Shown: positions 27,763 through 35,950 of the stretch, piece by piece
Layout: every line of letters begins with the position of its first letter
Position numbering within the stretch: the stretch's first letter is position 1
Assembly (NCBI GenBank): GCA_963784065.1
Contig: CAWAQA010000007.1
Coordinates: 124,001 to 188,000 of the forward strand
Length of the DNA: 64,000 bases
Direction of reading: 5' to 3'
Source: CAWAQA01 sp963784065
GTDB lineage: Bacteria; Acidobacteriota; Vicinamibacteria; Vicinamibacterales; UBA2999
Notes under the pieces: generated by a model
What the model was told of the DNA's origin: nothing
The model's input: the letters and a program-made list of their open reading frames with translations, nothing else
Databases searched by the model: none
Made by a program: the position numbers and the translations under genes

Positions 27763-28578
27763 GCGCGTCGCAACAGGGCGCGCAGCTCCGCGGCGATCGC
27801 ATCGGGGTGCTCGACGGGGGTCAGGTGCCGGGCCCGCGGCAGCACGGTGAACGTGGACTGCGGGAGCTGCTCGTGAAGATAGCGCGCCATGGCGACGGGC
27901 GTGGCGTAGTCCTCTTCGCCGACGACCACGGCAACCGGCATGCGAAGCGACGGCAGGTACGGCCGCAGGTCCGCGTCGCCGAGCAGCGCGCAGGTGGCCG
28001 CATAGCAGTCGAAGTCGTTCGCCACGAAAACCGCCATCGCCCGATCGACGACCGCGGGATGCGCCGCCGGGAACGCGTCCGAGAACCAGCGCGTCACCTG
28101 GAAGTCCGCCATGCCGCGCATGCCCTTGTCGCGCGCCGCGGCCGCACGCTCGCGGAACTTCGCCGGCGCGTCGGCGCCATACCAGGCGGTCGTGTCGATG
28201 AGCCCGAGCGCAGTGGCCCGCCCCGGATAGAGCCCCGCGAACGCGAGCGCGACGCAGCCGCCCATCGAGCAGCCGGCCACCGCCGCTTCGTCCCAGCCGA
28301 CGTGATCGAGCAGCTCTGCGAGGTCCCTGGCAAACAGTTCCGCCGTGAACGCGCCGGCGCGACGCTCGGAACGCCCGTGGCCGCGGCAGTCGAACGTCAG
28401 GATGTCGGCGTCCTGTGTTCAGCCGCTGGACGACCTCGTCCCAGACACTTCGATCGAGCGCGAGCGAATGAACCAGCACGAGGCGCGGCGCACCGGGGGC
28501 TGGCGCCGGCCGCCGCGTGAAGGCGAGGGACGTGCCGTCCGACGTGGTGAACGTGTCGTGCTGTGCCGCGATTTGCAT
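27759..28578 (-). CDS. Alpha/beta hydrolase, 3-oxoadipate enol-lactonase-like (one frameshift)
   Basis: About 273 residues, cytosolic (no leader). The oxyanion region is LVLVHSLALDRSVWDEV, the nucleophile elbow GCSMGGC, the acid lies in VVGEEDYATP, and the histidine in ARHLTPVEHP. Removing one base near 28420 joins QRLNTG to ADILTFDCRGHGRSER. The fold and motifs fit enol-lactone or ester hydrolysis in aromatic degradation. The stop overlaps the GTG of the MFS gene, so both are translated together and feed the operon ending in cytochrome c. Confidence 0.8.
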
Positions 28579-28613
28579 CGGTCGATCTCCGGACGGACCC
28601 GCCGCCGATCTCG

Positions 28614-28700
28614 GGCCGGCTAAGGCGGTCTCCCGGACCCGCCGATTCTGGGCCGGCTAAAGCCGGCCCCACGTACCCGTACGGGGCCGGCTTCACGGCT
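28614..28700. repeat. Cluster of GGGCCGGC palindromes
   Basis: One complete copy (GGGCCGGCTAAAGCCGGCCC, 28651-28670) is flanked by two partial ones (from 28614 and 28684). It separates two same-strand genes, acting as terminator, RNA-stability element or mobile palindrome. Confidence 0.6.
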
Positions 28701-28762
28701 CGGCCCACGCAGCCCGATGCCACGAATTCAGGCGGAAGGAAACCTCTGTCGGCGCCCGCTTG

Positions 28763-29237
28763 CTAGCGCGAGGGGCACTCGTCGGTCAGCGGCCGGAAGG
28801 ATTCGACGTCTATCACGACCACGTTGTACATCGGGTCGCGGCGCGGCGTCGGAAGTCGGAGCTTGCGGCATGCCGCCGCCGATGCGGACGCGGCCGCCGG
28901 CGATCGCCACGCCCCCTGGACCGCCCACCTGTGACTTGCGCACGAGGCCGGTCACCTCCAGCATCGTTACTTCCCGCGCCTTGATCTCCTCGAGAATCTT
29001 CTTCGGTCCGGAGAGGCGGAACCGGCGCCCTGGCTCGACGTCGGAGCGGACCGGCTCGTGCTCGGATCGAGGGGCGACGATGAACGTCCGGTCTCGGGCG
29101 CATCCGCGCAACGAAAGGCGCTCGGAGTCCTTGGGTACTTCGGGTAGTTCGCGCTCCTGTGCGCCTGTCAGGCTGCAGAACGCGACGACGAATGCGGCGG
29201 CGGGCAGCAGCGTCCTCATGAGGCGAGTGTAGCTCAC
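28763..29237 (-). CDS. Small secreted protein of unknown function (one frameshift)
   Basis: About 157 residues. The GTG at 29237 has GAGGG upstream and overlaps the previous stop (GTGA); an internal ATG at 29219 is the alternative. A signal peptide (TLLPAAAFVVAFCSLTGAQ) precedes LSLRGCARDRTFIV, SGPKKILEEIKAREVTMLEVTGLVRKSQ, and a glycine-rich GGRVRIGGG. Removing one base near 28868 yields the tail RDPMYNVVVIDVESFRPL and a stop at 28763-28765. I do not recognise the family. The pattern suggests a small beta-barrel with an oligonucleotide-binding-like fold. Confidence 0.6.
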
Positions 29238-29389
29238 ATGAAACCCTCGTGCTTGCCGGCCTTGTTCTCCGCCATCCAGCGATCGCTGACCGCTCCGACG
29301 TCGATGTCAGGCCCGCGAGAGACGAGGCGGCGGAGCCCCAACCCGACCACGGTCACGACGCCGACGATCACCGCGAGTGAGACCCACAC
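29234..29389 (-). CDS. 51-residue single-pass membrane protein
   Basis: Starts at GTG with AGGGGAG upstream and ends with a stop overlapping the next start. One transmembrane helix (VSLAVIVGVVTVVGLGL) is followed by a basic RRLVSRG and a polar tail ending AENKAGKHEGFM. It lies between a response regulator and the small secreted protein, with which it is probably co-translated. No family was recognised. Confidence 0.55.
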   Translation of the reverse strand: MWVSLAVIVGVVTVVGLGLRRLVSRGPDIDVGAVSDRWMAENKAGKHEGFM

Positions 29390-29437
29390 CTGGTGCTGCT
29401 CCCCTCTGGCGAGGGAGGAGCAAGCAGCGATGCCGCG

Positions 29438-29824
29438 TCAGCCCATCAGGTCCAGCTTCTGGCGGAGGCAGCGCTCGACCGCGCGAGCGAGCGCGTCGAG
29501 GTCGACTGGTTTCTGGATGATGCACGCGAAGTCGTGAGAGTTCAGCCCGCGTGCGTCGCCAGTGACGACCAGGATGGGAATGTCACATGTCTCGGCGTGA
29601 GACGCAATCTCCCGCTGCACGTCGCCGCCGCCAAGACGCGGCAGGCCCATGTCGAGGACGACGATGTCCGGCGGATCGGCGTCGATGTGGCGAAGCGCCT
29701 CGACGCCGTCGTCGACGGCGGTCACGGCGTAGCCGGCCAGGGACAGAGCCGTTCGATACAGCGTGCGTAATTCCGGGTCGTCTTCGACCACCAGAACCGT
29801 CGGCCGCTTGGGGGGAGACGGCAC
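29438..29824 (-). CDS. Single-domain response regulator (CheY-like)
   Basis: 128 residues, receiver domain only. The acidic pair is in VVEDDPEL, phospho-acceptor D58 in IVVLDMGLP, threonine in ILVVTGDA and lysine K105 in IIQKPVD. No output domain, so it acts by protein contact. Its kinase is not adjacent. It starts at GTG without a Shine-Dalgarno sequence, and TACAAT lies six bases upstream, consistent with a leaderless message. Confidence 0.87.
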   Translation of the reverse strand: MPSPPKRPTVLVVEDDPELRTLYRTALSLAGYAVTAVDDGVEALRHIDADPPDIVVLDMGLPRLGGGDVQREIASHAETCDIPILVVTGDARGLNSHDFACIIQKPVDLDALARAVERCLRQKLDLMG

Positions 29825-29830
29825 CAGCTC

Positions 29831-29836
29831 ATTGTA
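29831..29836 (-). promoter_or_regulatory. -10-like TACAAT six bases before the response-regulator start
   Basis: Read on the minus strand this is TACAAT, followed by GAGCTG and the GTG start. The spacing would place the transcription start at or beside the start codon. Confidence 0.4.
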
Positions 29837-30005
29837 AAAAGAAATCCTTCCATCCCGATAGCTGAGCCGGTTTCACCGCGGATGAGCCAACCTGCCGGGC
29901 TTGTGCCCCGTCGCTCGTGGCGCAACGTGTTCCGCTCCTGAGTTCCCGTGAGCCATCGTGACCGAAGGAGAGGTCCGACTCGGAGGGTGGGCGTTGTGCG
30001 GACGA

Positions 30006-30011
30006 TATAAT
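30006..30011 (+). promoter_or_regulatory. -10 hexamer TATAAT upstream of the cupin gene
   Basis: A perfect TATAAT lies 19 bases before the ATG and is followed by a GGAGG ribosome-binding site. No convincing -35 was found at 17 bases. It implies a very short 5' leader. Confidence 0.45.
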
Positions 30012-30030
30012 TCTCGCCACCGGAGGACCC

Positions 30031-30695
30031 ATGCGGACGTCTCTCATCGCGCTGGCCGTTCTGTCTTCGTGCACGATCAACGCTCAGGCACCCATTCCCG
30101 TCGACCAGGAGCCACGTCACCGTGTCGTGTTCGCGGACAGCGCATTGCGGGTGATCGACGTCAACCTCCCCCCGGCGATACGTCGCTCGAGCATTCCCAC
30201 TCGCTTGACATCGCCACGGTGTGCATCGAGTCGTCGCGGACGCGCACGCGGGTGCCCGGAGAGGACTGGGGCGAGGCACGTCCCCGCGCCGTCGGCGCTC
30301 CGAACGTGACCGAGTACGCCGGGAAGGCGGGCGCCCACACCCTTCAGAATCTCGGCACGGGGCCGTACCGCCTCATCGCGGTCGAGAACCGCCGGACGAG
30401 CGGCTGGTCGGAAGGCCCGCCGCTGACCGCGCCCGCGACGACACTGGCCCGGGAGTCGAGGGCGTTCCGGGTTTATGACGTCGCCCTCGCGCCGGGCGCG
30501 GCGCCTGCCACGCACGTCCACGCCGCCCCAACGATTGCCATCCTCATCGAGGGCAGCGTGACCGCATCGAGCGGGGAGTCGGCAAAGCACCTGCGCGCGC
30601 CGGGGGAGTGGCTGCAGGTGCCTGCCGGCCAGCCGCACACGATCGGCGCCGCCGGATCGGCCGGCGTGCGCGTGACGGAGATCGAGCTGCGGTAG
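30031..30695 (+). CDS. Secreted bicupin-like protein (one frameshift)
   Basis: About 221 residues. The signal peptide is SLIALAVLSSCTINAQ. The first cupin-like motif is GDTSLEHSHSLDIATV and the second lies near the C-terminus, APATHVHAAPTIAILIEGSVTA with GEWLQVPAGQPHTIG. Removing one C from the CCCCC run near 30175 joins the two parts. Metal-binding histidines are present in both halves. The substrate or ligand is unknown, as such secreted cupins are structurally but not functionally predictable. Confidence 0.72.
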
Positions 30696-30703
30696 ACCTT
30701 GAT

Positions 30704-30812
30704 CTTCCGCCTGAAGGCGGAAGCCACGACACGGTGGGTCGCGAGGATCTTCGCCTGAAGGCGGAAGCCACGACGGCTTGGGTTGCCGTGGCTTCCGGCT
30801 TTAGCCGGAAGG
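30704..30812. terminator. Three CTTCCGCCTGAAGGCGGAAG-type hairpins between convergent genes
   Basis: Units at 30704-30730 and 30748-30775 read CCGCCTGAAGGCGG (one base missing in the second), and 30786-30812 has the opposite orientation (GTGGCTTCCGGCTTTAGCCGG). All are flanked by GCCACG or CGTGGC. They fill the convergent gap between the cupin and DinB-like genes. Confidence 0.7.
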
Positions 30813-30845
30813 TTCGAGAGGCCGACCTTCAGGTCGCACGAATAC

Positions 30846-31673
30846 TCAGACAATCACGGAGCGCGCGCGGAGGAGCGGCGCGGTCAACGCCGCCGCGCCA
30901 GTCAGCTCGAGCCTTTGAGCGGCGTCAGTCGCGTCGAGCCCGTTGAAGAGCAGGCGCCACGCCGTGTCGTCCGACATCACGGCGCGCGCGGCGGGCGTGC
31001 CGGCAGGCGCACCCTCGCCGAGCGTCCAGCGCCGGTCGTCGCGCTGCAGTGTCCACGCGCCGCCCGATACGCCGGTGACCTCCACCGCGAGCGTGTCGCC
31101 GTTCGCGGCCTCAATCTCGCGGTACGCGTGCGGGAGCCCGCGCATGGCGATCGCGAGGACCGCCCGCAGCCACTCCGGGTTCGAGGGCGCCGGCGCGCCG
31201 ACGGCGTCGCGGATCTGCGCCTGGTGATGCCACTGCTCCGTGAACTCACGCCCGATATCGAACCACGCCTTCGACTCGGCCTCGCCGGCCCACGAGACGC
31301 TGAAGAGCGCCGGCGCATCGAGCGGCGCCTGCTCGAAGAATGCGGCAAGGTCGAGGCTGACCGATGCATGCAGGTCCGTCAGCAGTCGAGGACTGAGGCG
31401 GCGGGCGACCTCCACCCATTCGCGATTGAGCTCGTTGATGAAGGCGACGAAGTCACGCTCCCCGGCGATCGGGCGCCGTGGGGCCGGCGGCGGCAGGCGA
31501 TCGCGGTCGAACGACAACCGGCGCATCATGCCGTCCACGAGGTGCGCGAGGATGTCGCGTACGGTCCATGGCCCGGCCGAAGTGGGAAGGTCCCAGGCGT
31601 GCGGGGGAAGCCGGCGGAGGAGCGTCGTGAGCTCCCCCGCCAGCGGTCGAAAGAACGGACGTGTGTCGATCAT
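30846..31673 (-). CDS. DinB-fold protein, maleylpyruvate-isomerase N-terminal family
   Basis: 275 residues of a four-helix-bundle metal-binding fold: PWTVRDILAHLVDGMMRR supplies the first histidine and FTEQWHHQAQIRD the others. Members of this family use thiol cofactors for conjugation or isomerisation. A C-terminal SCP2-like domain is suggested by ANGDTLAVEVTG and SDDTAWRLLFNG. The ATG follows a palindrome ending CCGGAAG, which can serve as ribosome-binding site. Confidence 0.75.
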   Translation of the reverse strand: MIDTRPFFRPLAGELTTLLRRLPPHAWDLPTSAGPWTVRDILAHLVDGMMRRLSFDRDRLPPPAPRRPIAGERDFVAFINELNREWVEVARRLSPRLLTDLHASVSLDLAAFFEQAPLDAPALFSVSWAGEAESKAWFDIGREFTEQWHHQAQIRDAVGAPAPSNPEWLRAVLAIAMRGLPHAYREIEAANGDTLAVEVTGVSGGAWTLQRDDRRWTLGEGAPAGTPAARAVMSDDTAWRLLFNGLDATDAAQRLELTGAAALTAPLLRARSVIV

Positions 31674-31674
31674 C

Positions 31675-31700
31675 GTTCTTCCGGCTGAAGCCGGAAGCCG
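31675..31700. repeat. CTTCCGGCTGAAGCCGGAAG palindrome at a gene start
   Basis: The hairpin lies two bases before the start codon of the DinB-like gene. Read on that strand, its 3' arm ends GGAAG, which is placed like a Shine-Dalgarno sequence, so folding of the hairpin could hide it. Confidence 0.55.
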
Positions 31701-31723
31701 CCACGAGCGGGAGTGCGGGCCGC

Positions 31724-32647
31724 CTATCTCACTTCGTTGTAGATGACCTGCACATTCGCGAGCAGCCGCGGTTGCGCGATGTTGTAGCCGGCGTACTTGG
31801 CTGGCAGCGACCAGCTCTTGGCAATCTCCTCCGCCGAGCGCCCCGCTTTCTTGCCTTCCTGGACCGCCGCGAGGAAGTCGCGATTGAACTGCGCGTATTC
31901 CTTCAGATCGGCAGGGGTCATGACGGTGCTGTGCCCCGTGATGATGCTGTCCACGTTCCCCATGCCCGCCGCGGCCTTGGCGAGCGTGTTGCCGATTTCC
32001 GCGCCGCTCCCGCCGTTGTTGGCATCGAGCAGCGGAAGGTTCTTGCCGGAGAAGATGTCGCCCGCGTGCGCGACGCGCAGCGCCGGGAACACCACCCACG
32101 CGTCGCCGTTGGTGTGGCCGCGCCCGAAGTAGTGCAGCTCGACCCGATCGTTGCCCTGTCCGAGGGTGAGGCGATCGGTGAACGTTCGCTTCGGCAGGCC
32201 GTGGCCACCGTGGCCCGCGAAGATGTTCGTGGCCGCGCCCGGCTGCGGCGTGATGCCGGTCGGCGTCCGCATCGCCTTCATGTTGGCGGCCGTGTTGACG
32301 TGCGTGACGATCTCCACGTTGGCCGGAAACTCGATGTTGCCGCTCACGTGGTCGCCGTGCGTATGGGTGTTGACGATCGTCGTGACCGGCTTGTCGGTGA
32401 CGCTCCTGATCTTGTCGAGCAGGGGCTGTCCCCAGCCGGGGTTCTTCGTGTCCACCACGAGCACGCCGTTGGCGGTGATGAGAACGGCGCTGTTGCCGCC
32501 GCCGCCGCGCATCATGTAGAGGTTGTCCTTCAGCTTTTCTACTTCGACGACGCGCGACTCGGACCCGGGCGCCTGCTGGACCGCCGCGGCGGTCATCGAC
32601 ATCGCGCCGATCGCCACGAGGATCCCGAGTATCAGGCCTCTCTTCAT
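31724..32647 (-). CDS. Exported metallo-beta-lactamase-fold hydrolase
   Basis: 307 residues with signal peptide (LILGILVAIGAMSMTAAA). Metal ligands are in NTHTHGDH (H95, H97, D99, H100), FGRGHTNGDAWV and a later ITGHSTV. The surrounding ITANGVLVVDTKNPGW and RVAHAGDIFSG match the class B3-like or glyoxalase-II-like branch. Function (lactamase, lactonase or thioester hydrolase) cannot be fixed. GGGAGGAC precedes the ATG, directly after a small palindrome. Confidence 0.83.
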   Translation of the reverse strand: MKRGLILGILVAIGAMSMTAAAVQQAPGSESRVVEVEKLKDNLYMMRGGGGNSAVLITANGVLVVDTKNPGWGQPLLDKIRSVTDKPVTTIVNTHTHGDHVSGNIEFPANVEIVTHVNTAANMKAMRTPTGITPQPGAATNIFAGHGGHGLPKRTFTDRLTLGQGNDRVELHYFGRGHTNGDAWVVFPALRVAHAGDIFSGKNLPLLDANNGGSGAEIGNTLAKAAAGMGNVDSIITGHSTVMTPADLKEYAQFNRDFLAAVQEGKKAGRSAEEIAKSWSLPAKYAGYNIAQPRLLANVQVIYNEVR

Positions 32648-32657
32648 GGACTGTCCT

Positions 32658-32681
32658 CCCTTCCGGCTCGAGCCGGAAGCC
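32658..32681. repeat. CTTCCGGCTCGAGCCGGAAG palindrome upstream of a ribosome-binding site
   Basis: A 20-base perfect palindrome sits in the leader of the beta-lactamase-fold gene, its right side (as transcribed) abutting GGGAGG. It is the same family as those at 1.6, 30.7, 31.7 and 36.4 kb. Confidence 0.6.
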
Positions 32682-32823
32682 AGATAGCCGGAAGCTGCAA
32701 AGTGGAAATGATAGCGCGTCCACTGGCCTGTACCTTCTGAATTGCTACCGGGCCGCTCCGTCGTCGCGGCCCGCGGATCGCACTCGAAAGGCCTGTTGCG
32801 GGTGCTGCTCGTCCGGCCAGTCC

Positions 32824-33244
32824 CTAGGAGGCGGAGAACCGCTCGATTACCTCCGTCGGGAATCGCCTGACCCTTGAGGCGGCCCGGCTCGCCCGGTGCG
32901 CGGACCGCCCATACCCGGGTTTCGAATCCTTCCACGGCCAGTTTGTCCCCGCGCAGCAGCCGGTGCTGGACGTCGAAGCTGCTCCGGCCCCAGCGGCTGA
33001 TCGAGGTCTCGATGTCCACGATGTCGCCGAAGGTCGAAGACAGAATGAAGCGGGCGCGGGCGTCGACCAGCGGATAGCCAATGATGCCGAAGGTCTTGAT
33101 CAGGTCGTGCTTCTCGAATCCGGCGAGGCGGAAGAGCGCCGTCGTGGAGGCGTCAAACCATTCGAAGTAGCGGGGAAAATACACGATACCGGCGGCGTCG
33201 CAGTCGCCCCACTCGACCGTGAGGGTGCGTCGGTTGATGAGCAT
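32824..33244 (-). CDS. Hotdog-fold acyl-CoA thioesterase, 4-hydroxybenzoyl-CoA thioesterase type (one frameshift)
   Basis: About 140 residues. The signature VEWGDCDAAGIVYFPRYFEWFD contains the catalytic aspartate D16. RRTLTVEWG and ARFILSSTFGDIVDIETSISRWGRSSF complete the hotdog fold. Removing one C from CCC near 32867 gives the tail PTEVIERFSAS and stop at 32824-32826. It hydrolyses an aryl- or short acyl-CoA. It may relate to aromatic degradation in the window but is unlinked to that cluster. Confidence 0.83.
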
Positions 33245-33460
33245 CCGGGCCGGCAGGGTACCACAGCCGCCGTTGAGCTCCCTGTATCCTTCGGACGACC
33301 TCATCGGTAGCCGCGGCAACACCCCATGGCGGCAGCGCCGTCGCGACGCGCGACGGGCGCGGCCGCGGCGGCACATTTGTGAGCCAGTGCGCCGGCCGGC
33401 ATACACCCGGTCGCGACAGGATCCGAAAACATGGTTCTCGGACCCGGCAGCGTTTGTGAA

Positions 33461-33466
33461 TATACG
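33461..33466 (+). promoter_or_regulatory. -10-like TATACG eight bases before the PHP-protein start
   Basis: TATACG is followed by GCAGAGCG and then the ATG. No clear Shine-Dalgarno is present, and the geometry equals that of the OsmC and TadA genes. Confidence 0.35.
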
Positions 33467-33474
33467 GCAGAGCG

Positions 33475-34176
33475 ATGTTGAAGGTAGACCTCCACACCCA
33501 TACGGCCGACGACCCGGTGGACCGCATTCCGTACTCGTCGCGCGAATTGATTGACCGCGCGGCGGCGCTTGGCTACCAGGCGCTGGCGATTACGCTGCAC
33601 GACCGCCAGCTCGATATCCGGCCGCTCGAGGCCTATGCCGCCGAGCGCGGCGTTGTGCTCATTCCCGGCATCGAACGGACGATTCAGGGTAAGCACGTGG
33701 TGCTCCTCAACTTCAGCCGCGCCACCGAGGAAGTCACCAGTTTTGACGACCTGCGGCGACTAAAGTCGCGCGAACACGGAATCGTAATCGCGCCTCACGC
33801 GTTCTTCCCGGCGCCCACCTGCCTCCGGGGCCTGATGGACCGGCACGCCGACCTCTTCGACGCCGTCGAGTACAACGCGATGTTCACGGCGTCCCTGAAT
33901 TTCAACGATCAGGCGGTGCGCTGGGCCGAGGCCCACGGCAGGCCGCTCGTCGGCAACGGCGACGTCCATCGGCTGGCGCAGCTCGGCACGACGTATTCGC
34001 TCGTGGATGCGGCGCCCGACGCGGCGTCCATCTGCGCCGCCGTGGCGGCGGGCCGCGTCCGCGTCTGTGCGACGCCGCACTCCTGGACCGCCGCCGCGCG
34101 AATCATGGCGAGCCTTCTCGTCCCGTCGCTGGCACCGCTCCTCGGCCCGGCGCAGCCGGCCGAAGCGGCGGTCTGA
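33475..34176 (+). CDS. PHP-domain phosphoesterase
   Basis: 233 residues. All metal-binding motifs of the polymerase-and-histidinol-phosphatase fold are present: DLHTHT (H7, H9), LAITLHDR, LIPGIERT, IAPHAFFPAP and GNGDVHR. No leader, so cytosolic. Members hydrolyse phosphomonoesters or nucleotide phosphodiesters. The C-terminal 30 residues are alanine- and proline-rich with a hydrophobic stretch (MASLLVPSLAPLLG). It stands alone, divergent from the thioesterase gene. Confidence 0.85.
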   Translation: MLKVDLHTHTADDPVDRIPYSSRELIDRAAALGYQALAITLHDRQLDIRPLEAYAAERGVVLIPGIERTIQGKHVVLLNFSRATEEVTSFDDLRRLKSREHGIVIAPHAFFPAPTCLRGLMDRHADLFDAVEYNAMFTASLNFNDQAVRWAEAHGRPLVGNGDVHRLAQLGTTYSLVDAAPDAASICAAVAAGRVRVCATPHSWTAAARIMASLLVPSLAPLLGPAQPAEAAV

Positions 34177-34288
34177 GTTACTCTAGGCTCCGGAGCTCAC
34201 GCCAATCGTTCGCAGGGCGGGTCTCGGACGCGCAGGCGTCCGAACCAGGACGCGGCCTGCATCAGCGGGTGATCTTCGGAACAACTCC

Positions 34289-35818
34289 TTGTCCTTTGTG
34301 ACTCCCACGCTCACCCGCCTCCTTCACGACATCCTGACGAGCCGGGTCTACGACGTCGCGCGCGAGACCGCGCTCGACGTGGCGCCGCGGCTGTCCCGGC
34401 GCCTGGGCAACGAGATCCTCCTCAAACGTGAGGATCTGCAGCCCGTTTTCAGCTTCAAGCTCCGAGGGGCGTACAACAAGATTGCGCACCTCAGGCCGGA
34501 CGAATCCGCCCGCGGCGTCATCACGGCCAGCGCCGGCAACCACTCGCAGGGCGTCGCGTTCTCGGCACGGAAGCTCGGCCTCAAGGCGGTCATCGTCATG
34601 CCCCAGACCACGCCCCAGATCAAGGTGGACGCGGTGCGGGCCATGGGCGCCGGCGTCGTCCTGTCCGGCGACAGCTACGCCGACGCGAAGGCGCACTGCG
34701 ACACGCTGGTCGTCGAGACCGGCATGACCTTCATTCACCCATTCGATGACCCGCTCGTGATCGCGGGCCAGGGCACCATCGGCGCGGAGATCCTCCGCCA
34801 CAGCCAGGACCGGCTCTCGGCGGTGTTCGTGCCGGTCGGCGGTGGCGGCCTCATCGCGGGGATTGCCGGCTACATCAAGGCACTGCGTCCCGACGTGAAG
34901 ATCGTCGGCGTCGAGCCGTATGAAGCCGACGCGATGTACCGGTCGCTGCAGGCGGGCCACCGCGTCCGGCTCGACCACGTCGGCATCTTCGCCGACGGCG
35001 TCGCCGTGCGCGAGGTGGGCGAGGTGACGTTCCCGCTGGTGCGCGAGACGGTGGACGAGATCGTGCGCGTGAGCAACGACGAAGTCTGCGCCGCGATCAA
35101 GGACATCTTCGACGACACGCGCACGGTGATGGAGCCCGCGGGCGCGCTGGCTGCCGCGGGCCTGAAGACGTGGGTGGAGCGCACCGGCGTGCGCGGCCAG
35201 TCACTCGTCGCGGTACTCAGCGGCGCGAACATGAACTTCGATCGCCTCCGCTTCGTGGCCGAACGCGCGGAAGTGGGCGAGGCGCGCGAGGCGCTGCTCG
35301 CGGTGACGATCCCGGAGCGTCCGGGCGCGTTCCGGGAATTCTGCGCGGCGATCGGCCGGCGCGTCGTCACCGAGTTCAACTACCGGTTGAGCGGGCGGGC
35401 CCAGGCGCACATCTTCGTCGGCTTCGCCACCCAGTCGCGGCAGGACGGCGCCGCGCTCGCCGCCATGCTCAACGCGCGCGGGTACGAAACGGTGGACTTG
35501 ACCGACAACGAGATGGCCAAGCTCCACATCCGCCACATGGTGGGTGGGCACGCGCCGGAAGTCCGCCACGAGCGTCTCTGCCGGTTCGAGTTCCCCGAGC
35601 GCCCCGGCGCGCTGACCGACTTCCTCGACGCGCTCGGGGGGCGCTGGAACATCAGCCTCTTCCACTATCGCAATCACGGCTCCGACTTCGGCCGGGTGCT
35701 CGCCGGCTTCGAAGTCGGCGATGAAGACCTGCCGGCGTTCAGGACGTTCCTCGACGAACTCGGCTATCCATACACGCTGGAGCAGGACAATCCGGCGTAC
35801 AAGTTCTTCCTGTCGTAG
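34289..35818 (+). CDS. ilvA: Threonine ammonia-lyase, biosynthetic type
   Basis: 509 residues. Deaminates threonine to 2-oxobutanoate, the first step of isoleucine synthesis, in the cytosol. The PLP-dependent domain shows FSFKLRGAYN with Schiff-base K57, SAGNHSQGVAF, and VPVGGGGLIAG as phosphate-binding loop. The C-terminal third has two ACT-like regulatory units (TIPERPGAFREFCAAIG and FPERPGALTDFLDALGG), the mark of the allosteric biosynthetic enzyme inhibited by isoleucine. The start is uncertain: TTG at 34289 or GTG at 34298, neither with a strong ribosome-binding site. No frame problem. Confidence 0.93.
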   Translation: MSFVTPTLTRLLHDILTSRVYDVARETALDVAPRLSRRLGNEILLKREDLQPVFSFKLRGAYNKIAHLRPDESARGVITASAGNHSQGVAFSARKLGLKAVIVMPQTTPQIKVDAVRAMGAGVVLSGDSYADAKAHCDTLVVETGMTFIHPFDDPLVIAGQGTIGAEILRHSQDRLSAVFVPVGGGGLIAGIAGYIKALRPDVKIVGVEPYEADAMYRSLQAGHRVRLDHVGIFADGVAVREVGEVTFPLVRETVDEIVRVSNDEVCAAIKDIFDDTRTVMEPAGALAAAGLKTWVERTGVRGQSLVAVLSGANMNFDRLRFVAERAEVGEAREALLAVTIPERPGAFREFCAAIGRRVVTEFNYRLSGRAQAHIFVGFATQSRQDGAALAAMLNARGYETVDLTDNEMAKLHIRHMVGGHAPEVRHERLCRFEFPERPGALTDFLDALGGRWNISLFHYRNHGSDFGRVLAGFEVGDEDLPAFRTFLDELGYPYTLEQDNPAYKFFLS

Positions 35819-35823
35819 TCATG

Positions 35824-35895
35824 CCGGCGGGTCCGAAAGGACCCGCCCTACGAGTCAGTCACTCCGGCAGGTCCGAAAGGACCCGCCCTACGAGT
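35824..35895. repeat. Two tandem 32-base units with CGGGTCC-GAAA-GGACCCG hairpins
   Basis: Units at 35824-35855 and 35864-35895 differ at one position. Each holds a seven-base stem closed by GAAA, a GNRA-type tetraloop, followed by CCCTACGAGT. A third, degenerate piece (TGTCGGACCCGCC) follows at 35901. They separate ilvA from tadA. Confidence 0.75.
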
Positions 35896-35936
35896 AGTCC
35901 TGTCGGACCCGCCATGTTCATCCTCATCCTCGAGGC

Positions 35937-35942
35937 TATAGT
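35937..35942 (+). promoter_or_regulatory. -10-like TATAGT eight bases before the tadA start
   Basis: TATAGT, eight bases (GGGCAGAC) and then the GTG start, with no Shine-Dalgarno sequence, suggest a leaderless tadA mRNA. Confidence 0.4.
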
Positions 35943-35950
35943 GGGCAGAC

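Noticed and set aside
20719..28578. Genomic island bounded by attachment sites
   Set aside because: Palindromes flank many genes, but no integrase, tRNA target or direct repeat of att type is seen.
33245..33474. Small gene between thioesterase and PHP genes
   Set aside because: Open frames there overlap both promoters and read arginine-rich without a start signal; I treat it as a promoter region.
35824..35895. CRISPR-like repeat pair
   Set aside because: Only two and a half units with a nine-base spacer, internal palindrome and no cas genes.
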